NCBI GenBank assembly: GCA_017609225.1
Contig: JAFCEK010000032.1
Span: 1 to 9,590, forward strand
Reading direction: 5' to 3'
Origin: Candidatus Aenigmatarchaeota archaeon
GTDB taxonomy: Archaea > Aenigmatarchaeota > Aenigmatarchaeia > QMZP01
Length of the DNA stretch: 9,590 nucleotides
A program made the translations under genes and the position numbers. How positions within the stretch are numbered: position 1 is the stretch's first letter; each line of letters starts with the position of its first letter. Of the stretch, positions 5,193 through 9,590 are shown piece after piece. Below the pieces are notes generated by a model that worked only from the letters and a program-made list of their open reading frames with translations, was not told where the DNA came from and ran no database searches.

Positions 5193-5204
5193 GCTTTCAG
5201 CATC

Positions 5205-7001
5205 TTATTCTACAGTAACTGATTTTGCCAGATTTCTTGGTTTGTCCACATCAAGCCCTTTCATATCAGCAATATAGTAGGCAAGCAGCTGCAAGGGAAT
5301 AACATTCACAACAGGCGAAAGCAGCTCCATTGTTTCCGGCACATGGATAACATAATCTGCTATACTGCATGCCCTTTCATCCCCTTCTGTTGCAACTACA
5401 ATTATTTTTCCCCCTCTTGCCTTTACCTCCTGCATGTTGCTTATTATTTTTTCATAAGCGCCGTTTTTTGTTGCAATGAAAACCACTGGCATATTTTCAT
5501 CAATAAGTGCTATTGGACCATGCTTCATCTCGGCTGCAGGATAGCCCTCTGCATGGATATAGGATATTTCCTTCAGTTTCAGGGCGCCTTCCAGCGCAAC
5601 AGGAAAATTTATTCCCCTGCCAAGATAAAGGAAGTTGCTGCTTTTAAAAAACTCTTTTGCAATTGTTTTTATTTCATCTTTTTTGTCAAGTATCATTTTT
5701 GCCTTTTCCGGTATGTTTTTCAGTTCATTCAGAATGTTTTTGTTAATCTGCATTCCCATTTCCTGCCTGGTATAAAGTGCAAACAGCGTCAGGGCAAGAA
5801 TCTGGCTGGTGAATGCCTTTGTGCTTGCAACACCTATTTCAGGTCCTGCATGAAGATATATGCCTGTATCTACCTCTCTGGCAATTGTGGAGCCAACCAC
5901 ATTTATTATGCCAAGGGTTCTTGCTCCTCTCTTTTTTGCCTCCTTGATTGCCGCGAGCGTATCTGCTGTCTCGCCTGACTGGGATATTGCAATAAGCAGG
6001 TCTCCTTCACCTATAATGGGGTCTCTGTATCTGAATTCAGATGCATAATCAACCTCCACTGGTATGCCTGCTGTTCTCTCTATTATATGTTTCCCTATAA
6101 GCGCAGAATGCCAGGAGGTGCCGCATGAAGTTATAACTATTCTTTTTATTTTTTCCATATCTATGTCAACTGTTATCTTTATCCTGTCCTTTATTCTGCC
6201 TCTTATTGTGTTTTTCATGGATTCCGGCTGCTCGAAAATTTCCTTAAGCATGAAATGCTTAAATCCCTTTTTCTCTATCTGCTCCAGGGACCATGTTATT
6301 TCTTTTACTTCTTTGTCAATGCTTTCATTACTGAGGTTTTTTACTGAAAATCCGCCTTGTTTTACAACAGCCACCTCTTTGTCATTAAGATAAACTGCCT
6401 TTTTTGTGTGTTCAAGTATGGCTGTAGCATCCGATGCTATCAGCATCTCATTGTTTCCTATGCCAATAATAAGGGGTGAGCCGTTTCTGGCTGCAACAAT
6501 CTTGTTCTCGTTTTTATGCATTACTGCCATGCCGTATGTTCCTTCCACCTCCTGCAGTGCCTTCAGAACAGCCTCCTCAAGGTTTCCCCTGTAGAATTTT
6601 TCTATAAGATGCGCCAGAACCTCTGAATCTGTTTCTGATGAGAATGTATGGCCTTCCTTTTCCAGAAGTTCTTTTATTGAAGAATAGTTCTCAATTATGC
6701 CATTATGCACAATGGCTATTTCCCCCCTGCAGTCAAGATGGGGGTGGGCGTTCCTTTTTGTTGGAGGGCCATGCGTGGCCCATCTTGTGTGAAGTATTGC
6801 TATGTTTCCCTGCATGCTGTTCATATTAAGTTTTCTGTTTATTGCATCTATTTTTCCTTTGTCTTTTCTTATCTCAATGCCTCTGGTATTCAGCACAGCA
6901 ATGCCTGCAGAATCATATCCCCTGTATTCAAGTTTTTTTAGTGCTGCAAGGCCAACCGCCGCTGCATTGCCTCTGCCGATATACCCTATTATGCCGCACA
7001 T
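5205..7001 (-). CDS. glmS: Glutamine--fructose-6-phosphate aminotransferase (isomerizing)
   Basis: GlmS makes glucosamine-6-phosphate from fructose-6-phosphate and glutamine, the entry step to UDP-GlcNAc. At 598 residues it is full length. Cys2 (MCGIIGYIG) is the N-terminal nucleophile of the glutaminase domain, which also shows YRGYDSAGIA (26-35), HTRWATHG (71-78) and NGIIEN (100-105). Two SIS domains follow: the first with CGTSWH (293-298) and the sugar-phosphate loop SQSGETADT (340-348), the second with LGRG (460-463) and AEGYPAAEMKHGP (484-496). The C-terminus DKPRNLAKSVTVE is the strongly conserved closing motif. It precedes glmU by 33-42 bases on the same strand and is divergent from the S-layer gene. 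The TATA box at 7029-7036 predicts a leader of only about five bases. There is no sign of a glmS ribozyme. Confidence 0.98.
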   Translation of the reverse strand: MCGIIGYIGRGNAAAVGLAALKKLEYRGYDSAGIAVLNTRGIEIRKDKGKIDAINRKLNMNSMQGNIAILHTRWATHGPPTKRNAHPHLDCRGEIAIVHNGIIENYSSIKELLEKEGHTFSSETDSEVLAHLIEKFYRGNLEEAVLKALQEVEGTYGMAVMHKNENKIVAARNGSPLIIGIGNNEMLIASDATAILEHTKKAVYLNDKEVAVVKQGGFSVKNLSNESIDKEVKEITWSLEQIEKKGFKHFMLKEIFEQPESMKNTIRGRIKDRIKITVDIDMEKIKRIVITSCGTSWHSALIGKHIIERTAGIPVEVDYASEFRYRDPIIGEGDLLIAISQSGETADTLAAIKEAKKRGARTLGIINVVGSTIAREVDTGIYLHAGPEIGVASTKAFTSQILALTLFALYTRQEMGMQINKNILNELKNIPEKAKMILDKKDEIKTIAKEFFKSSNFLYLGRGINFPVALEGALKLKEISYIHAEGYPAAEMKHGPIALIDENMPVVFIATKNGAYEKIISNMQEVKARGGKIIVVATEGDERACSIADYVIHVPETMELLSPVVNVIPLQLLAYYIADMKGLDVDKPRNLAKSVTVE

Positions 7002-7028
7002 AAAGTCACAATAATACTACTGTGCTGC

Positions 7029-7036
7029 TATTTAAA
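7029..7036 (-). promoter_or_regulatory. TATA box of glmS
   Basis: TATTTAAA on the + strand (TTTAAATA on the minus strand), centred about 31 bases from the ATG at 7001, giving a very short leader. One AACTGTTTC motif (7037-7045) abuts it on the upstream (BRE) side. Confidence 0.6.
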
Positions 7037-7045
7037 AACTGTTTC
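7037..7045 (+). promoter_or_regulatory. AACTGTTTC motif, copy 1
   Basis: Part of AAAACTGTTTC; it abuts the upstream side of the glmS TATA box, a position where a bound protein could block or recruit the initiation factors. Confidence 0.45.
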
Positions 7046-7054
7046 CCAAACTAT

Positions 7055-7076
7055 TGCCCAAAACATGCCCAGAACA
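7055..7076. repeat. Near-tandem pair of an 11-mer
   Basis: TGCCCAAAACA (7055-7065) is followed directly by TGCCCAGAACA (7066-7076), one mismatch. It may be an additional protein-binding site or chance. Confidence 0.35.
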
Positions 7077-7139
7077 TATAAAATGGTTTTTTGTGCAATA
7101 TTTGCTTTTTATTGTTTAAAAATAGTTTTTATTACTTTT

Positions 7140-7148
7140 GAAACAGTT
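7140..7148 (-). promoter_or_regulatory. AACTGTTTC motif, copy 2 (inverted)
   Basis: GAAACAGTT on the + strand. It extends to the same 11-mer AAAACTGTTTC as copy 1, read on the minus strand. Confidence 0.45.
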
Positions 7149-7175
7149 TTACTGGATATTTTTACGTTTTAAGTC

Positions 7176-7183
7176 TTATAAAT
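7176..7183 (+). promoter_or_regulatory. Candidate distal TATA box for the S-layer gene
   Basis: TTATAAAT, centred 26 bases before the ATG of a 12-codon frame at 7205. It could provide a second, longer S-layer transcript. Confidence 0.35.
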
Positions 7184-7214
7184 CATTTTACTTTGGTAAA
7201 TAGCATGAAAATGG

Positions 7215-7223
7215 AACTGTTTC
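7215..7223 (+). promoter_or_regulatory. AACTGTTTC motif, copy 3
   Basis: It lies two bases before the proximal S-layer TATA box (7226-7233), so copies 1 and 3 flank the TATA boxes of the two divergent genes in equivalent upstream positions. Confidence 0.45.
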
Positions 7224-7225
7224 AC

Positions 7226-7233
7226 TATAAATA
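7226..7233 (+). promoter_or_regulatory. Proximal TATA box of the S-layer gene
   Basis: TATAAATA within TATAAATATATATAG. It predicts a transcript start near 7256 and a leader of about 105 bases that carries both hairpins and the ribosome-binding site. Confidence 0.55.
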
Positions 7234-7266
7234 TATATAGGTGATAGGCATAACTATTGATTAATC

Positions 7267-7302
7267 CATGCCGGTTTTAGGGTTTTGCCTAATGCTGGCA
7301 TG
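7267..7302 (+). other. 5'-leader hairpin 1 of the S-layer mRNA
   Basis: CATGCCGG pairs with CTGGCATG (eight pairs with one G-U). After a short mismatch TTAGG pairs with CCTAA, closing a GTTTTG loop. The two-part stem is well formed for such AT-rich DNA. Confidence 0.6.
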
Positions 7303-7304
7303 AA

Positions 7305-7337
7305 GCAAGGCATATCTTTAACAGGATATTGCCTTGT
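7305..7337 (+). other. 5'-leader hairpin 2 of the S-layer mRNA
   Basis: CAAGGC (7306-7311) pairs with GCCTTG (7331-7336). After a one-base bulge ATATC pairs with GATAT, leaving a TTTAACAG loop. It ends eight bases before the GGAGGG ribosome-binding site. Confidence 0.6.
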
Positions 7338-7344
7338 CAAGAAC

Positions 7345-7350
7345 GGAGGG
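7345..7350 (+). promoter_or_regulatory. Shine-Dalgarno site of the S-layer gene
   Basis: GGAGGG, 10 bases before the ATG at 7361. It fixes the start of the long open frame and contrasts with the apparently leaderless neighbours. Confidence 0.7.
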
Positions 7351-7360
7351 TAAAAAGAAT

Positions 7361-9590
7361 ATGCAAATAAGAAAAATACTGGCAGGTACCTTAGCTGCCA
7401 TAACAGCAGGAGCAACACTTACACTTGGAATCTTCGCAACAGGTTTGGGTGATTATGTAACACCAGATACAAATGCACTTTTATCACCCATAATAGTTGT
7501 TGGAGATGGTGTGGATAGCACAGATACAGTCGCTGCTGCAGACATTGCTGCAGCAGTAGCAGGATATGCAACAACAACTGTTAGTTGCGGCAGCAGTACA
7601 GCAGTAAGCGTTAGCGGTGGTGCCGATGTATCAACAGCAGACAACAAGTTGTACATGGGCAGCATACTAACAAAGGCAAAAAACACTCTGACAAGTTCTG
7701 ATTTGCCAAGCATTCTGGCAAGCGGAACTGTTAATGTGCAGGGTGTTAACTACAATTATGACCAGTATATAACACTTGGTTCCGGAACAGTAAGTTATGG
7801 AACTGTTACATCAGCCAATGAGCTGGACCCTGTAGTTTACCTGAATATCAACTCTGGTAGCACAGGGGCAAACACAGGCCCGATTTACAATGCAACCGTG
7901 GTTTTCAACAAGGCACTTAATGTCTCAAGCAGCAACGTACAGGGAAAAACCCTAACAATTTTTGGAAAGGACTATACCATAGGTTCAACATCAGGATCAA
8001 CCAACGCGGGATACAACCCATTGGTCCTTTACGGATATGGTGTAACACAGGACGTCAGTCATGATGAAGAGACAACCGTGGAGGTTGGAGGCACTGAATA
8101 CACAGTTAAAGCTGTTATCACTGCCAACTCCGAGGTAATGATATATGTAAACGGCGTGACTGATGGGAGCCTGTACACAGCAGGTCAGAGTGCAGTAATA
8201 GGCGGACTGAACATCTATGTTAAAAGCATTGTGTTTGTGAGTAGCACTGACCCAACACAAAACTTTGCACAGCTTAGTTTGGGTAGTGAAAAGCTTACAT
8301 TGACAGATGGTTCAGCAGTCCAGGTAGGTTCAGCAGGCACAACAGTTGACGGAACGCTTGTAGACATAATAGGAGATGCAGACGGAATATCAACATTAAC
8401 CGTTTCTGTTGCAGCACAGGACAGCACAAAAGCCTTGATAAAGGCAGATGAATCATTCACAGACCCTGTGTTTGGCTCATTCAAGGTTGCGTTTGACGGC
8501 TTCTCTCCGGACCTTACAGACAGCGGAAGAGACACAGTAACAGTTACTGCAGGAACTACACAGGCAACTGTAGCATTCACAGATTACAGAGGAAGTGAGA
8601 AGTCGCTGAGCTTTGCGCTTGACTCAAGCGGGACTTTGGCGCTGAATGCATCACTAACACAGAAAATCCATGTAATCGAGAATGCAACAGTAAACCAGAA
8701 CGACTACTTTGTGTTTGCACCCAGCCAGGAGTCTGAATTTGGTCATATCTTCAGGCTTTCCTCAATGAGCGGAATCGGGGGTTCAAACCCAACATTCACT
8801 CTTGAGGATGTTGTATCAGGGGCAAGCACAACATACACTCTGCCTGAAAGCGGACAAAAGACAATCTATATTGACGGGCAGGCAGTGTATGCAGTGAACT
8901 ACAGCTCTACAACCATGGCATTTACCTGGGGAGCAGGTGCATCAGCACAGAATTTCGGAAGCAAAAGAACAGTTTCACCACTGATAAAACTGAAGAACGG
9001 AGAGTACATGGCATTCCTTGACAACACAACTGCACTTGCAAATAATACACTAGGGGCATCCTCTTACACGTATGAATTCCCAGGAAATGCATCAGTTGAC
9101 ATACTGAACAGTTCAGCAGTAACTGATGGTGATGCTGGCCTTGTAATAGTAACAGCAGGCCAAATCAAATACACATTCAGAAACGACACAGCATATAACA
9201 CATGGAATCTTCAAAACATAACATCTGCTAGTGGTACAGTAATGATAGACCAATTCCCTGCAATCCTCATAATGGAGGAGCAGAACAATGCAACAAACAA
9301 AAACTTTATAGGAATTGAGGTCTATGAAAGAGACACAACAAACAACTACATTGGCATCAATGCACCAACATTCAGTGACGGAACAACAATGAGTGGTGCA
9401 TGGTCAAGCGACATCTACATGACAAGCGCTATTGATCTGTTTGGAACATATGTTACAAGAAGATCACCAACCGGCTCTGGGCAGACCGTAACGGTTTACT
9501 ACCCAGACACACAGGCTGTAGCAACAATCGGTGTTGGTGCTAATCCAGCATTCATAGCAGGCGGATCAGCAGGAACAGTAGAGCAGGCAG
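7361..9590 (+). CDS. S-layer-like glycosylated surface protein, 3'-partial
   Basis: The frame is open from the ATG at 7361 to the right edge (743 codons). The N-terminus MQIRKILAGTLAAITAGATL is a typical signal peptide: basic start, then a hydrophobic core, with possible cleavage around IFATG. Next comes IIVVGDGVDSTDTVAAADIA, which resembles the N-terminal region of archaeal S-layer proteins of the Methanocaldococcus/DPANN kind. KLYMGSIL...LTSSDLPSILASGTV and YNYDQYITLG are likewise reminiscent of that family. The rest is Ser/Thr/Gly/Ala-rich, beta-type, nearly Cys-free, with no catalytic motif. I count twelve N-x-S/T sequons, ten of them in the C-terminal half of the visible part. Codons here use more C-ending and Thr/Ala triplets, as expected for a highly expressed secreted protein. 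It has a strong ribosome-binding site and a structured leader, and faces glmS/glmU, which supply UDP-GlcNAc. A large adhesin is the alternative. The C-terminal anchor region lies beyond the window. Confidence 0.8.
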   Translation, partial: MQIRKILAGTLAAITAGATLTLGIFATGLGDYVTPDTNALLSPIIVVGDGVDSTDTVAAADIAAAVAGYATTTVSCGSSTAVSVSGGADVSTADNKLYMGSILTKAKNTLTSSDLPSILASGTVNVQGVNYNYDQYITLGSGTVSYGTVTSANELDPVVYLNINSGSTGANTGPIYNATVVFNKALNVSSSNVQGKTLTIFGKDYTIGSTSGSTNAGYNPLVLYGYGVTQDVSHDEETTVEVGGTEYTVKAVITANSEVMIYVNGVTDGSLYTAGQSAVIGGLNIYVKSIVFVSSTDPTQNFAQLSLGSEKLTLTDGSAVQVGSAGTTVDGTLVDIIGDADGISTLTVSVAAQDSTKALIKADESFTDPVFGSFKVAFDGFSPDLTDSGRDTVTVTAGTTQATVAFTDYRGSEKSLSFALDSSGTLALNASLTQKIHVIENATVNQNDYFVFAPSQESEFGHIFRLSSMSGIGGSNPTFTLEDVVSGASTTYTLPESGQKTIYIDGQAVYAVNYSSTTMAFTWGAGASAQNFGSKRTVSPLIKLKNGEYMAFLDNTTALANNTLGASSYTYEFPGNASVDILNSSAVTDGDAGLVIVTAGQIKYTFRNDTAYNTWNLQNITSASGTVMIDQFPAILIMEEQNNATNKNFIGIEVYERDTTNNYIGINAPTFSDGTTMSGAWSSDIYMTSAIDLFGTYVTRRSPTGSGQTVTVYYPDTQAVATIGVGANPAFIAGGSAGTVEQA

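Larger units (their letters stand above)
7002..7360. other. Divergent regulatory spacer between glmS and the S-layer gene
   Basis: These 359 bases contain no convincing gene. They hold the glmS promoter, two candidate TATA boxes for the rightward gene (TTATAAAT 7176-7183 and TATAAATA 7226-7233), three copies of the 9-mer AACTGTTTC, an 11-bp near-tandem pair (7055-7076), and two hairpins just before the S-layer start. A 12-codon frame at 7205-7240 (start to stop) is the only ORF worth noting and is probably incidental. Confidence 0.75.

Noticed and set aside
5343..5978. A 211-codon + strand ORF inside glmS
   Set aside because: Antisense to a fully conserved glmS; Cys/Tyr/Phe-rich composition is typical of a shadow frame.
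7002..7060. glmS ribozyme or riboswitch upstream of glmS
   Set aside because: The TATA position leaves only about five bases of leader, and no ribozyme-like pairing is present.
7453..8580. Minus-strand ORFs across the S-layer gene
   Set aside because: They are antisense shadows of a continuous 743-codon frame with signal peptide and ribosome-binding site.

Overview
The window comes from an archaeon. It has a complete archaeal-type ribosomal protein uL16 (L10e), an archaeal-type thymidylate synthase, an N-glycosylation-rich S-layer-like surface protein, archaeal TATA boxes about 26 bases ahead of several start codons (suggesting leaderless or nearly leaderless mRNAs), and arginine coded mainly by AGA/AGG. 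The DNA is AT-rich and compact. The short genes and the style of the S-layer protein suggest an uncultivated, possibly DPANN-type archaeon, but I cannot fix the phylum from sequence alone.

Left part (1-2803, + strand) is a pyrimidine-deoxynucleotide operon. It starts with a gene cut by the window edge that joins an MtrA-like (corrinoid methyltransferase subunit) module to a DUF4346 module. A MazG-type NTP pyrophosphohydrolase, thymidylate synthase and dCTP deaminase follow. MazG, Dcd and ThyA together clean the nucleotide pool and make dUMP and then dTMP. The MtrA-like protein in front suggests a link to one-carbon carrier chemistry. Between thyA and dcd lies the oddest DNA of the window: a perfect 37-bp direct repeat, which includes the ribosome-binding site and first eight codons of dcd, flanks a 100-bp hairpin-rich insert.

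Middle (2804-3913): rpl10e has its own promoter region, which includes an 18-bp perfect palindrome. It faces a convergent gene for an unrecognised four-helix membrane protein on the - strand.

Right part (3972-9590): glmU and glmS (- strand) make UDP-GlcNAc. They are divergent from a large S-layer-like gene (+ strand, cut by the right edge). The 359-bp spacer between glmS and the S-layer gene has no convincing gene. It carries promoters for both sides, three copies of the 9-mer AACTGTTTC, and a two-hairpin 5' leader ahead of the S-layer ribosome-binding site. The protein has twelve N-glycosylation sequons in the visible part, so amino-sugar supply and a heavily glycosylated coat protein may be co-regulated from this spacer.
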